Of a stretch of 64,000 nt of DNA, positions 27,681 to 40,901 are shown piece by piece. The notes under the pieces are model-generated. The model was given only the letters and a program-made list of their open reading frames with translations. It did not search any database and was not told where the DNA came from. The stretch is taken from contig CATQJD010000146.1 of the NCBI GenBank assembly GCA_958298945.1, positions 930,001 through 994,000 on the forward strand, in the 5' to 3' direction. Positions within the stretch are counted from its first letter, which is position 1; every line of letters begins with the position of its first letter. The position numbers and the translations under genes are program-made. Source of the DNA: Atherix ibis. Lineage: Eukaryota > Arthropoda > Insecta > Diptera > Athericidae.

Positions 27681-28673
27681 ATTTAAGAGGAATATGAAGT
27701 AGTATATTTAAATGGAATATGAAGTAGTATATTTAAGAGGAATATGCAGTAGTATATTTAAGAGGAATATAAAGTAGTATATTTAAGAGGAATATGAAGT
27801 AGTATATTTAAGAGGAATATGAAGTAGTATATTTAAGAGGAATAAGAAGTAGTATATTTAAGAGAAATATTCAGTTGTATATATAAGAGGAATATGAAGT
27901 AGTATATTTAAGAGGAATTTGAAGTAGTATATTTAAGAGGAATATGCAGTATTATATTTAAGAGAAATATGAAATAGTTTATTTAAGAGGAATATGCAGT
28001 AGTATATTTAAGAGGAATATGGAGTAGTATATTTAAAAAGAATATGAAGTAGTATATTTAAGAGGAATATGAAGTAGTATATTTAAGAGGAATATGCAGA
28101 AGTATATTTAAGAGGAATATGAAGTAGTATATTTAATAGGAATAAAAAGTAGTATATTAAAGAGGAATATGCAGTAGTATATTTAAGAAGAATATTATTT
28201 ATTATATTTAAGAGGAATATAAAGTATTATATTTAAGAGGAATATGAAGTAGTATATTTAAGAGAATATGAAGTAGTATATTTAAGAGGAATCTGCAGTA
28301 TTATATTTAAGAGAAATTTGAAGTAGTACATTTAAGAGGAATATGCTGTAGTATATTTAAGAGGAATATGAAGTAGTATATTTAAGAGGAATATGAAGTA
28401 TATTTAAGAGGAATATGACGTAGTATATTTAAGAGGAATATGAAATAGTATATTTAAGAGGAATATGAAGTAGTATATTTAAGAGGTATATGAAGTATTA
28501 TATTTAAGAGGTATATGAAGTAGTATATTCAAGAGGAATATGCAGTAGTATATTTAAGAGGAATATGAAGTTGTATATGTAAGAAGAATATGCACTAGTA
28601 CATTTCAGAGGAATATTAAGTATTACATTTAAGAGGAAAGTTAAGTATTACATTTAAGAGGAATATGCAGTAG

Positions 28674-28687
28674 TTACATATATGTAA
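28674..28687 (+). repeat. 14-bp perfect palindrome TTACATATATGTAA, copy 1
   Basis: TTACATATATGTAA equals its own reverse complement and replaces the usual TATATTTAA junction of a monomer. It follows TGCAGTAG and is followed by AAGAGATATG. It sits after two monomers of the ATTAAGTATTACATTT type. It is the leftmost of ten related sites. Confidence 0.9.
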
Positions 28688-29993
28688 AAGAGATATGAAG
28701 TAGTATATTTAAGAGGAATATGAAGTAGTATATTTAAGAGGAATATGAAGTAGTATATTTAAGAGGAATATGAAGTAGTATATTTAAGAGAAATATGAAG
28801 TAGTATATTTAAGAGGAATATGCAGTAGTATATTTAAGAAAAATATGAAGTAGTATATTTAAGAGAAATATGAAGTAGTATATTTAAGAGGAATATGCAG
28901 TAGTATATTTAAGAGGAATATGCAGTAGTACATTCAAGAGGAATATGAAGTAGTATATTTAAGAGGAATATGCAGTAGTATATTTAAGAGGAATATGAAG
29001 TAGTATATTTTAGATCAATATGCAGTAGTATATTTTAGAGGAATATGAAGTAGTATATTTAAGAGGAATATGAAGTAGTTTATTTAAGAGAAATAATAAG
29101 TAGTATATTAAAGAGGAATATGCAGTAGTATATTTAAGAGGAATATGAAGTATTATATTTAAGAGGAATATGGAGTATTATATTTAAGAGGAATATGCAG
29201 TAGTTTATTTATGAGGAATATGAAGTATTATATTTAAGAGGAAAATGAAGTAGTATATTTAAGGGGAATATGAAGTAGTATATTTAACAGGAATATGAAG
29301 TTGTATATTTAAGAGGAATACGCTGTAGTATATTTAAGAGGAATATTAAGTATTATATTTAAGAGGAATATTAAGTATTATATTTAAGAGTAATATATAG
29401 TAGTATATTTAAGGGAAATATGAAGTAGTATTTTTAAGAGGAATATGAAGTAGTATATTTAAGAGGAATATGAAGTAGTATATTAAAGAGGAATATGAAG
29501 TAGTTTATTTAAGAGAAATATGAAGAAGTATATTTAAGAGGAATATGCAGTAGTATATTTAAGAGGAATATGAAGTAGTATATTTAAGAGGAATATGAAG
29601 TAGTATATTTAAGAGGATAATGCAGTAGTATATTTAAGCGGAATATACAGTAGTATATTTAAGAGGAATATGAAGTAGTATATTTAAGAGGAATATGCAG
29701 TAGTAAGATTATATTTAAGAGGAATATGAAGTAGTATATTTAAAAGGAATATGAAGTAGTATATTAAAGAGGAATATGAAGTAGTTTATTTAAGAGAAAT
29801 ATGAAGTAGTATATTTAAGAGAAATATGCAGTAGTATATTTAAGAGGAATATAAAGTAGTATATTTAAGAGGAATATGCAGTAGTATATTTAAGCGGAAT
29901 ATGCAGTAGTATATTTAAGAGGAATATGAAGTAGTATATTTAAGAGGAATATGCAGTGGTAAGAGTATATTTAAGAGGAATATGAAGTAGTAT

Positions 29994-32900
29994 ATTTAAG
30001 AGAAATATGCAGTAGTATATTTAAGAGGAATATTAAGTATTATATTTAAGAGGAATATTAAGTATTATATTTAAGAGGAATATGAAGTAGTATATTTAAG
30101 AGAAATATGAAGTAGTATATTTAAGAGGAATATGAAGTAGTATATTTAAGAGGAATATGAAGTAGTATATTGAAGAGAAATATGAAATAGTGTATTAAAG
30201 ATGAATATGCAGTAGTATATTTAAGAGGAATATGAAGTAGTATATTTAAGAGGAATATGAAGTAGTATATTTAAGAGGAATATGCAGTAATATAATTAAG
30301 AGGAATATGCAGTAGTATATTTAAGAGGAATATGAAGTAGTATATTTAAGAGGAATATGAAGTAGTATATTTAAGAGGAATATGAAGTAGTATATTTAAG
30401 AGGTATATGAAGTAGTATATTTAAGAGGAATATGCAGTAGTATATTTAAGAGGAATATAAAGTAGTATATTTAAGAGGCATATGCAGTAGTATATTGAAG
30501 AGGAATATGAAGTAGTATATTTAAGAGGCATATGAAGTAGTATATTTAAGAAGAATATGCAGTAGTATATTTAAGAGGAATATGAAATAGTATATGTAAG
30601 AGGAATATGCATTAATATATTTAAGAGGAATACGCAGTAGTATATTTAAGAGGAATATTAAGTATTATATTTAAGAGGAATATTAAGTATTATATTTAAG
30701 AGTAATATTAAGTAGTATATTTAAGGGAAATATGAAGCAGTATTTTTAAGAGGAATATGAAGTAGTATATTTAAGAGGAATATGAAGTAGTATATTAAAG
30801 AGGAATAAGAAGTAGTTTATTTAAGAGAAATATGAAGTATTATATTTAAGAGGAATATGCAAGAGTATATTTAAGAGGAATATGAAGTAGTATATTTAAG
30901 AGGAATATGAAGTAGTATATTTAAGAGGAATATGCAGTAGTATATTTAAGCGAAATATGCAGTAGTATATTTAAGAGGAATATGAAGTAGTATATTTAAG
31001 AGGAATATGCAGTAGTAAGAGTATATTTAAGAGGAATATGAAGTAGTCTATTTAAATGGAATATGAAGTAGTATATTTAAGAGGAATATGCAGTAGTATA
31101 TTTAAGAGGAATATAAAGTAGTATATTTAAGAGGAATATGAAGTAGTATATTTAAGAGGAATATGAAGTAGTATATTTAAGAGGAATAAGAAGTAGTATA
31201 TTTAAGAGAAATATTCAGTTGTATATATAAGAGGAATATGAAGTAGTATATTTAAGAGGAATTTGAAGTAGTATATTTAAGAGGAATATGCAGTATTATA
31301 TTTAAGAGAAATATGAAATAGTTTATTTAAGAGGAATATGCAGTAGTATATTTAAGAGGAATATGGAGTAGTATATTTAAAAAGAATATGAAGTAGTATA
31401 TTTAAGAGGAATATGAAGTAGTATATTTAAGAGGAATATGCAGAAGTATATTTAAGAGGAATATGAAGTAGTATATTTAATAGGAATAAAAAGTAGTATA
31501 TTAAAGAGGAATATGCAGTAGTATATTTAAGAAGAATATTATTTATTATATTTAAGAGGAATATAAAGTATTATATTTAAGAGGAATATGAAGTAGTATA
31601 TTTAAGAGAATATGAAGTAGTATATTTAAGAGGAATCTGCAGTATTATATTTAAGAGAAATTTGAAGTAGTACATTTAAGAGGAATATGCTGTAGTATAT
31701 TTAAGAGGAATATGAAGTAGTATATTTAAGAGGAATATGAAGTATATTTAAGAGGAATATGACGTAGTATATTTAAGAGGAATATGAAATAGTATATTTA
31801 AGAGGAATATGAAGTAGTATATTTAAGAGGTATATGAAGTATTATATTTAAGAGGTATATGAAGTAGTATATTCAAGAGGAATATGCAGTAGTATATTTA
31901 AGAGGAATATGAAGTTGTATATGTAAGAAGAATATGCACTAGTACATTTCAGAGGAATATTAAGTATTACATTTAAGAGGAAAGTTAAGTATTACATTTA
32001 AGAGGAATATGCAGTAGTTACATATATGTAAAAGAGATATGAAGTAGTATATTTAAGAGGAATATGAAGTAGTATATTTAAGAGGAATATGAAGTAGTAT
32101 ATTTAAGAGGAATATGAAGTAGTATATTTAAGAGAAATATGAAGTAGTATATTTAAGAGGAATATGCAGTAGTATATTTAAGAAAAATATGAAGTAGTAT
32201 ATTTAAGAGAAATATGAAGTAGTATATTTAAGAGGAATATGCAGTAGTATATTTAAGAGGAATATGCAGTAGTACATTCAAGAGGAATATGAAGTAGTAT
32301 ATTTAAGAGGAATATGCAGTAGTATATTTAAGAGGAATATGAAGTAGTATATTTTAGATCAATATGAAGTAGTATATTTTAGAGGAATATGAAGTAGTAT
32401 ATTTAAGAGGAATATGAAGTAGTATATTTAAGAGAAATAATAAGTAGTATATTAAAGAGGAATATGCAGTAGTATATTTAAGAGGAATATGAAGTATTAT
32501 ATTTAAGAGGAATATGGAGTATTATATTTAAGAGGAATATGCAGTAGTTTATTTATGAGGAATATGAAGTATTATATTTAAGAGGAAAATGAAGTAGTAT
32601 ATTTAAGGGGAATATGAAGTAGTATATTTAACAGGAATATGAAGTTGTATATTTAAGAGGAATACGCTGTAGTATATTTAAGAGGAATATTAAGTATTAT
32701 ATTTAAGAGGAATATTAAGTATTATATTTAAGAGTAATATATAGTAGTATATTTAAGGGAAATATGAAGTAGTATTTTTAAGAGGAATATGAAGTAGTAT
32801 ATTTAAGAGGAATATGAAGTAGTATATTAAAGAGGAATATGAAGTAGTTTATTTAAGAGAAATATGAAGAAGTATATTTAAGAGGAATATGCAGTAGTAT

Positions 32901-33337
32901 ATTTAAGAGGAATATGAAGTAGTATATTTAAGAGGAATATGAAGTAGTATATTTAAGAGGATAATGCAGTAGTATATTTAAGCGGAATATACAGTAGTAT
33001 ATTTAAGAGGAATATGAAGTAGTATATTTAAGAGGAATATGCAGTAGTAAGATTATATTTAAGAGGAATATGAAGTAGTATATTTAAAAGGAATATGAAG
33101 TAGTATATTAAAGAGGAATATGAAGTAGTTTATTTAAGAGAAATATGAAGTAGTATATTTAAGAGAAATATGCAGTAGTATATTTAAGAGGAATATAAAG
33201 TAGTATATTTAAGAGGAATATGCAGTAGTATATTTAAGCGGAATATGCAGTAGTATATTTAAGAGGAATATGAAGTAGTATATTTAAGAGGAATATGCAG
33301 TAGTAAGAGTATATTTAAGAGGAATATGAAGTAGTAT
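29994..33337 (+). repeat. 3344-bp tandem duplication, copy B
   Basis: This second copy follows directly. It ends just after AAGAGTATATTTAAG at 33305, where the upstream sequence continues AGAGAAATATGCAG and this one continues AAAGGAATATG. The near identity over 3.3 kb, against clear divergence between single monomers, makes this one of the youngest duplications in the window, or else an assembly duplication. Confidence 0.88.
32018..32031 (+). repeat. 14-bp palindrome, copy 2
   Basis: This is identical to the site 3344 bp upstream and lies in copy B of the tandem duplication. The flanks (TGCAGTAG before, AAGAGATATG after) are the same. Confidence 0.9.
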
Positions 33338-35355
33338 ATTTAAAAGGAATATGAAGTAGAATATTTAAGAGGAATATGCAGCAGTATATTTAAGAGGAAT
33401 ATAAAGTAGTATATTTAAGAGGAATATAAAGTAGTATATTTATGATGAATATGAAGTAGTATATTTAAGAGGAATATGAAGTAGTATATTTAAGAGATAT
33501 ATTTAGTTGTATATATAAGAAAAATATGAAGTAGTATATTTAAGAAGAATTTGAAGTAGTACATTTAAGAGGAATATGCATTATTATATTTAAGAGAAAT
33601 ATGAAGTAGTTTATTTAAGAGGAATATGCAGTAGTATATTTAAGAGGAATATGGAGTAGTATATTTAAGAAGAATATGAAGTAGTATATTTAAGAGGAAT
33701 ATGAAGTAGTATATTTAAGAGGAATATGAAAAAGTATATTTAAGAAGAATATGAAGTAGTATATTTAAGACGAATATGAGGTAGTATATTTAAGAAGAAT
33801 ATGAAGTAGAATATTTAAAGGGATTATGAAGTAGTATATTTGAGATTAGTATGAAGTAGTATATTTAAGAGGAATATGCAGTAGTATATTTAAGAGGAAT
33901 ATTAAGTATTATATTTAAGAGGAATATGCAGTAGTGTATTTAAGAGAAATATGAAGTAGTATATTTAAGAGGAATATGAAGTAATATATGTAAGAGTAAA
34001 ATGAAGTAGTATATTTAAGAGGAATATGCAGAAGTATATTTAAGAGGAATATGAAGTAGTATATTTAATAGGAATAAAAAGTAGTATATTTAAGAGGAAT
34101 ATGCAGTAGTATATTTAAGAAGAATATTAAGTATTATATTTAAGAGTAATATGAAGTATTATATTGAAGAGAAATATGAAGTAGTATATTTAAGAGGAAT
34201 ATGCAGTAGTATATTTAAGAGGAATATGACGTAGTATATTTAAGAGGAATATGCAGTAGTATATTTAAGAGGAATATGAAGTAGTATATTTAAGAGGAAT
34301 ATGAAGTAGTATATTTAAGAGGAAAATGCGGTAGTATATTTAAGAGGAATATGTAGTAGTATATTTAAGAGGAATATGAAGTAGTATATTTAAGAGGTAT
34401 ATGAAGTAGTATATTTAAGAGGCATATGAAGTAGTATATTTAAGAGGAATATGCAGTAGTATATTTAAGAGGAATATGAAGTAGTATATGTAAGAGGAAT
34501 ATGCAGTAGTACATTTCAGAGGAATATTAAGTATTATATTTAAGAGGAATGTTAAGTATTATATTTAAGAGGAATATGCAGTAGTTACATATATGTAAAA
34601 GAAATATGAAGTAGTATATTTAAGAGGAATATTAAGTAGTATATTTAAGAGGAATATGAAGTAGTATATTTAAGAGGAATATGAAGTAGTATATTTAAGA
34701 GAAATATGAAGTAGTATATTTAAGAGGAATATGAAGTAGTATATTTAAGAGAAATAATAAGTAGTATATTTAAGAGAAATAATAAGTAGTATATTAAAGA
34801 GGAATATGCAGTAGTATATTTAAGAGAAATATGAAGTATTATATTTAAGAGGAATTTGGAGTATTATATTTAAGAGGAATATGCAGTAGTATATTTATGA
34901 GGAATATGAAGTATTATATTTAAGAGGAAAATGAAGTAGTATATTTAAGAGAAATATGAAGTAGTATATTTAAGAGGAATATGAAGTAATATATTTAAGA
35001 GGAATATGAAGTAGTATATTTAAGAGGCATATGAAGTGGTATATTTAAGAAGAATATGCAGTAGTATCTTTAAGAGGAATATGAAGTAGTATATTTAACA
35101 GGAATATGAAGTTGTATATTCAAGAGGAATACGCAGTAGTATATTTAAGAGGAATATTAAGTATTATATTTAAGAGGAATATTAAGTATAATATTTAAGA
35201 GTAATATGAAGTAGTATATTTAAGGGAAATATGAAGTTGTATTTTTAAGAGGACTATGAAGTAGTATATTTAAGAGGAATATGAAGTAGTATATTAAAGA
35301 GGAATATGAAGTAGTTTATTTAAGAAAATATTAAGTAGTATATTTAAGAGGAATA
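33015..35355 (+). repeat. 2341-bp tandem duplication, copy A
   Basis: This block is repeated directly downstream at a lag of 2341 bp. Paired landmarks are GATTAT (33051/35392), AAGAGTATATTT (near 33305/35646), GCAGCAGTATATTT (near 33380/35721), GATTAGTATGAAG (near 33843/36184) and the palindrome (34585/36926). I saw no mismatch in the stretches I compared line by line. Its left part overlaps the end of the 3344-bp duplication, so the two events share the 33.0-33.3 kb sequence. Confidence 0.87.
34585..34598 (+). repeat. 14-bp palindrome, copy 3
   Basis: The core TTACATATATGTAA is the same, but the right flank is AAGAAATATG rather than AAGAGATATG. It lies in copy A of the 2341-bp tandem pair. 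Confidence 0.9.
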
Positions 35356-37696
35356 TGCAGTAGTATATTTAAGAGGAATATGCAGTAGTAAGATTATATT
35401 TAAGAGGAATATGAAGTAGTATATTTAAAAGGAATATGAAGTAGTATATTAAAGAGGAATATGAAGTAGTTTATTTAAGAGAAATATGAAGTAGTATATT
35501 TAAGAGAAATATGCAGTAGTATATTTAAGAGGAATATAAAGTAGTATATTTAAGAGGAATATGCAGTAGTATATTTAAGCGGAATATGCAGTAGTATATT
35601 TAAGAGGAATATGAAGTAGTATATTTAAGAGGAATATGCAGTAGTAAGAGTATATTTAAGAGGAATATGAAGTAGTATATTTAAAAGGAATATGAAGTAG
35701 AATATTTAAGAGGAATATGCAGCAGTATATTTAAGAGGAATATAAAGTAGTATATTTAAGAGGAATATAAAGTAGTATATTTATGATGAATATGAAGTAG
35801 TATATTTAAGAGGAATATGAAGTAGTATATTTAAGAGATATATTTAGTTGTATATATAAGAAAAATATGAAGTAGTATATTTAAGAAGAATTTGAAGTAG
35901 TACATTTAAGAGGAATATGCATTATTATATTTAAGAGAAATATGAAGTAGTTTATTTAAGAGGAATATGCAGTAGTATATTTAAGAGGAATATGGAGTAG
36001 TATATTTAAGAAGAATATGAAGTAGTATATTTAAGAGGAATATGAAGTAGTATATTTAAGAGGAATATGAAAAAGTATATTTAAGAAGAATATGAAGTAG
36101 TATATTTAAGACGAATATGAGGTAGTATATTTAAGAAGAATATGAAGTAGAATATTTAAAGGGATTATGAAGTAGTATATTTGAGATTAGTATGAAGTAG
36201 TATATTTAAGAGGAATATGCAGTAGTATATTTAAGAGGAATATTAAGTATTATATTTAAGAGGAATATGCAGTAGTGTATTTAAGAGAAATATGAAGTAG
36301 TATATTTAAGAGGAATATGAAGTAATATATGTAAGAGTAAAATGAAGTAGTATATTTAAGAGGAATATGCAGAAGTATATTTAAGAGGAATATGAAGTAG
36401 TATATTTAATAGGAATAAAAAGTAGTATATTTAAGAGGAATATGCAGTAGTATATTTAAGAAGAATATTAAGTATTATATTTAAGAGTAATATGAAGTAT
36501 TATATTGAAGAGAAATATGAAGTAGTATATTTAAGAGGAATATGCAGTAGTATATTTAAGAGGAATATGACGTAGTATATTTAAGAGGAATATGCAGTAG
36601 TATATTTAAGAGGAATATGAAGTAGTATATTTAAGAGGAATATGAAGTAGTATATTTAAGAGGAAAATGCGGTAGTATATTTAAGAGGAATATGTAGTAG
36701 TATATTTAAGAGGAATATGAAGTAGTATATTTAAGAGGTATATGAAGTAGTATATTTAAGAGGCATATGAAGTAGTATATTTAAGAGGAATATGCAGTAG
36801 TATATTTAAGAGGAATATGAAGTAGTATATGTAAGAGGAATATGCAGTAGTACATTTCAGAGGAATATTAAGTATTATATTTAAGAGGAATGTTAAGTAT
36901 TATATTTAAGAGGAATATGCAGTAGTTACATATATGTAAAAGAAATATGAAGTAGTATATTTAAGAGGAATATTAAGTAGTATATTTAAGAGGAATATGA
37001 AGTAGTATATTTAAGAGGAATATGAAGTAGTATATTTAAGAGAAATATGAAGTAGTATATTTAAGAGGAATATGAAGTAGTATATTTAAGAGAAATAATA
37101 AGTAGTATATTTAAGAGAAATAATAAGTAGTATATTAAAGAGGAATATGCAGTAGTATATTTAAGAGAAATATGAAGTATTATATTTAAGAGGAATTTGG
37201 AGTATTATATTTAAGAGGAATATGCAGTAGTATATTTATGAGGAATATGAAGTATTATATTTAAGAGGAAAATGAAGTAGTATATTTAAGAGAAATATGA
37301 AGTAGTATATTTAAGAGGAATATGAAGTAATATATTTAAGAGGAATATGAAGTAGTATATTTAAGAGGCATATGAAGTGGTATATTTAAGAAGAATATGC
37401 AGTAGTATCTTTAAGAGGAATATGAAGTAGTATATTTAACAGGAATATGAAGTTGTATATTCAAGAGGAATACGCAGTAGTATATTTAAGAGGAATATTA
37501 AGTATTATATTTAAGAGGAATATTAAGTATAATATTTAAGAGTAATATGAAGTAGTATATTTAAGGGAAATATGAAGTTGTATTTTTAAGAGGACTATGA
37601 AGTAGTATATTTAAGAGGAATATGAAGTAGTATATTAAAGAGGAATATGAAGTAGTTTATTTAAGAAAATATTAAGTAGTATATTTAAGAGGAATA
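35356..37696 (+). repeat. 2341-bp tandem duplication, copy B
   Basis: This is the second copy of the 2341-bp block. It ends just after the distinctive TAAGAAAATATTAAG monomer (near 37664; the first copy is near 35323). Beyond about 37720 the sequence continues with GAAG where copy A continues with GCAGTAGTAAG. Confidence 0.87.
36926..36939 (+). repeat. 14-bp palindrome, copy 4
   Basis: This is the copy of the previous site exactly 2341 bp downstream, with an identical core and flanks. Confidence 0.9.
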
Positions 37697-39199
37697 TGCA
37701 GTAGTATATTTAAGAGGAATATGAAGTAGTATATTTAAGAGGAAAATGCAGTAGTATATTTAAGAGGAATATGAAGTAGTATATTGAAGAGGAATATTAA
37801 ATATTATAATTAAGAGGAATGTTAAGTATTATATTTAAGAGGAATATGCAGTAGTATATTTAAGAAGAATATGAAGTAGTATATTTAAGAGAAATATGAA
37901 GTAGTATATTTAAGAGGAATATGCAGTAGTATATTTAAGAGGAATATGCAGTAGTACATTTAAGAGGAATATGAAGTAGTATATTTAAGAGGAATATACA
38001 GTAGTATATTTAAGAGGTATATGAATTAGTATATTTAAGATCAATATGAAGTAGTATATTTAAGAGAAATATGAAGTAGTATATTTAAGAGGAATATGGA
38101 GTTGTATATTTAAGAGAAATAATAAGTAGTATATTAAAGAGGAATATGCAGTAGTATATTTAAGAGGAATATGAAGTATTATATTTAAGAGGAATATGGA
38201 GTATTATATTTAAGAGGAATATGCAGTAGTATATTTATAAGGAATATGAAGTATTATATTTAAGAGGAAAATGAAGTAGTATATTTAAGAGAAATATGAA
38301 GTAGTATATTTAAGAGTAATATGAAGTAGTATATTTAAGGGAAATATGAAGTAGTATTTTTAAGAGGAATATGAAGTAGTATATTTAAGAGGAATATGAA
38401 GTAGTATATTAAAGAGGAATATGAAGTAGTTTATTTAAGAGAAATGTGAAGTAGTATATTTAAGAAGAATATGCAGTAGTATATTTAAGAGGAATATGAA
38501 GTAGTATATTTAAGAGGAATATGAAGTAGTATATTTAAGAGGAATATGCAGTAGTTTATTTAAGCGGAATATGCAGTAGTATATTTAAGAGGAATATGAA
38601 GTAGTATATTTAAGAGGAATATGCAGTAGTAAGAGTATATTTAAGAGGAATATGAAGTAGTATATTTAAAAGGAATATGAAGTAGTATATTTAAGAGGAA
38701 TATGCAGTAGTATATTTAAGAGGAATATAAAGTAGTATATTTAAGAGGAATATGAAGTAGTATATTTAAGAGGAATATGAAGTAGTATATTTAAGAGGAA
38801 TATGAAGTAGTATATTTAAGAGAAATATTCAGTTGTATATATAAGAGGAATATGAAATAGTATATTTAAGAGGAATTTGAAGTAGTATATTTAAGAGGAA
38901 TATGCAGTATTATATTTAAGGGAAATATGAAGTAGTTTATTAAAGAGGAATATGCAGTAGTATATTTAAGACGAATATGAAGTAGTATATTTAAGAGGAA
39001 TATGAAGTAGAATATTTAAAGGGATAATGAAGTAGTATATTTGAGATTAATATCAAGTAGTATATTTAAGAGGAATATGCAGTAGTATATTTAAGAGGAA
39101 TATTAAGTATTATATTTAAGAGGAATATGCAGTAGTATATTTAAGAGAAATATGAAGTAGTATATTTAAGAGGAATATGAAGTAGTATATTTAAGAGGA

Positions 39200-39919
39200 A
39201 TATGCAGAAGTATATTTAAGAGGAATATGAAGTAGTATAGTTAATAGGAATAAAAAGTAGTATATTTAAGAGGAATATGCAGTAGTATATTTAAGAAGAA
39301 TATTATTTATTATATTTAAGAGGAATATTAAGTATTATATTTAAGAGGAATATGAAGTAGTATATTTAAGAGAATATGAAGTAGTATATTTAAGAGGAAT
39401 CTGCAGTATTATATTTAAGAGAAATTTGAAGTAGTATATTTAAGAGGAATATGCTGTAGTATATTTAAGAGGAATATGAAGTAGTATATTGAAGAGAAAT
39501 ATGAAGTAGTATATTGAAGAGAAATATGAAGTAGTATATTTAAGAGGAATATGAAGTAGTATGTTTAAGAGTAATATGAAGTAGTATATTTAAGAGGAAT
39601 ATGCAGAAGTATATTTAAGAGGAATATGAAGTAGTATAGTTAATAGGAATAAAAAGTAGTATATTTAAGAGGAATATGAATTAGTATATTTAAGAAGAAT
39701 ATTATTTATTATATTTAAGAGGAATATTAAGTATTATATTTAGGAGGAATATGAAGTAGTATATTTAAGAGAATATGAAGTAGTATATTTAAGAGGAATC
39801 TGCAGTATTATATTTAAGAGAAATTTGAAGTAGTATATTTAAGAGGAATATGCTGTAGTATATTTAAGAGGAATATGAAGTAGTATATTGAAGAGAAATA
39901 TGAAGTAGTGTATTGAAGA
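39200..39919 (+). repeat. 399-bp tandem pair carrying the AATAAAAAG cassette
   Basis: Two adjacent copies of a 399-bp unit are marked by GCAGAAG at 39204/39603 and by the rare TAGTATAGTTAATAGG at about 39232/39631. The odd length (16 monomers minus 1 bp) comes from the AGAGAATATG monomer lacking one G. The second copy has GAATTAG where the first has GCAGTAG. Confidence 0.78.
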
Positions 39920-40883
39920 GAAATATGAAGTAGTATATTTAAGAGGAATATGCAGTAGTATATTTAAGAGAAATATGAAGTAGTATATTTAAGAGGAATA
40001 TGAAGTAATATATTTAAGAGAAATATGAAGTAGTATATTTAAGAGGAATATGAAGTAATATATTTAAGAGGAATATGCAGTAGTATATTTAAGAGGAATA
40101 TGAAGTAGTATATTTAAGAGGAATATGAAGAGGTATATTTAAGAGGAATATGAACTAGTATATTTAAGGGGAATATGGCGTAGTATATTTAAGAGGAATA
40201 TGAAGTAGTATATTTAAGAGAAATATGAAGTAGAATATTTAATAGGAATATGCAGTAGTATATTTAAGAGGAATATGAAGTAGTATATTAAAGAGGAATA
40301 TGAAGTAGTATATTTAAGAGGAATATGCAGTAGTATATTTTAGAGGAATCTTAAGTATTACATTTATGATGAATATTAAGTAAAATATTTAAGAGTAATA
40401 TGAAGTATTATATTTAAGAGGAATATGAAGTAGTATATTTAAGAGGAATATGCAGTAATATATTTAAGAGGAATATGACGTAGTATATTTAAGAGGAATA
40501 TGAAGTAGTATATTTAAGAGAAATATGAAGTAGAATATATAAGAGGAATATGCAGTAGTATATTTAAGAGGAATATGAAGTAGTATATTTAAGAGGAATA
40601 TGAAGTAGTATATTTAAGAAGAAAATGCAGTAGTATATTTAAGAGGAATATGAAGTAGTATATTTAAGAGGAATATGAAGTAGTTTATTTAAGAGGTATA
40701 TGAAGTAGTATATTTAAGAGGCATATGAAGTAGTATATTTAAGAGGAATATGCAGTAGTATATTTAAGAGGAATATGAAGTGGTATATGGAAGAGGAATA
40801 TGCAGTAGTACATTTCAGAGGAATATTAAGTATTATATTTAAGAGGAATGTTAAGTATTATATTTAAGACGAATATGCAGTAG

Positions 40884-40901
40884 TTACATACATATATGTA
40901 A
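40884..40901 (+). repeat. Expanded palindrome variant TTACATACATATATGTAA
   Basis: The palindrome carries a 4-bp gain (ACAT repeated) on its left arm, so it is no longer perfectly symmetric. This is the only site of this length. Slippage within CAT/ACAT would explain it. Confidence 0.85.

Larger units (their letters stand above)
26650..29993 (+). repeat. 3344-bp tandem duplication, copy A
   Basis: This 3.3-kb block is followed immediately by a nearly identical copy. Paired landmarks are GTAAGAGTAT (27671/31015), GTAAGATTAT (29703/33047), the palindrome (28674/32018) and the closing AAGAGTATAT (29961/33305). I noticed only four substitutions: near 27517/30861, 27705/31049, 29010/32354 and 29078/32422. 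The block carries a diversified set of monomers not seen earlier, including 6-bp expanded ones, an AGAGAATATG monomer one base short (near 28262) and one three bases short (near 28391). Confidence 0.88.

Noticed and set aside
28674..28687. Rho-independent terminator or operator at the palindrome
   Set aside because: The palindrome is AT-only apart from one C-G pair per arm, has no loop, is not next to any gene and is copied with satellite blocks. It is better treated as a satellite variant.
29002..29020. TTTTAGATCAATATG as another copy of the TTGCTCAATA insert
   Set aside because: It contains TCAATA, but it is an ordinary-length monomer with substitutions (AAGAGGAATATG to TAGATCAATATG), not an insertion.
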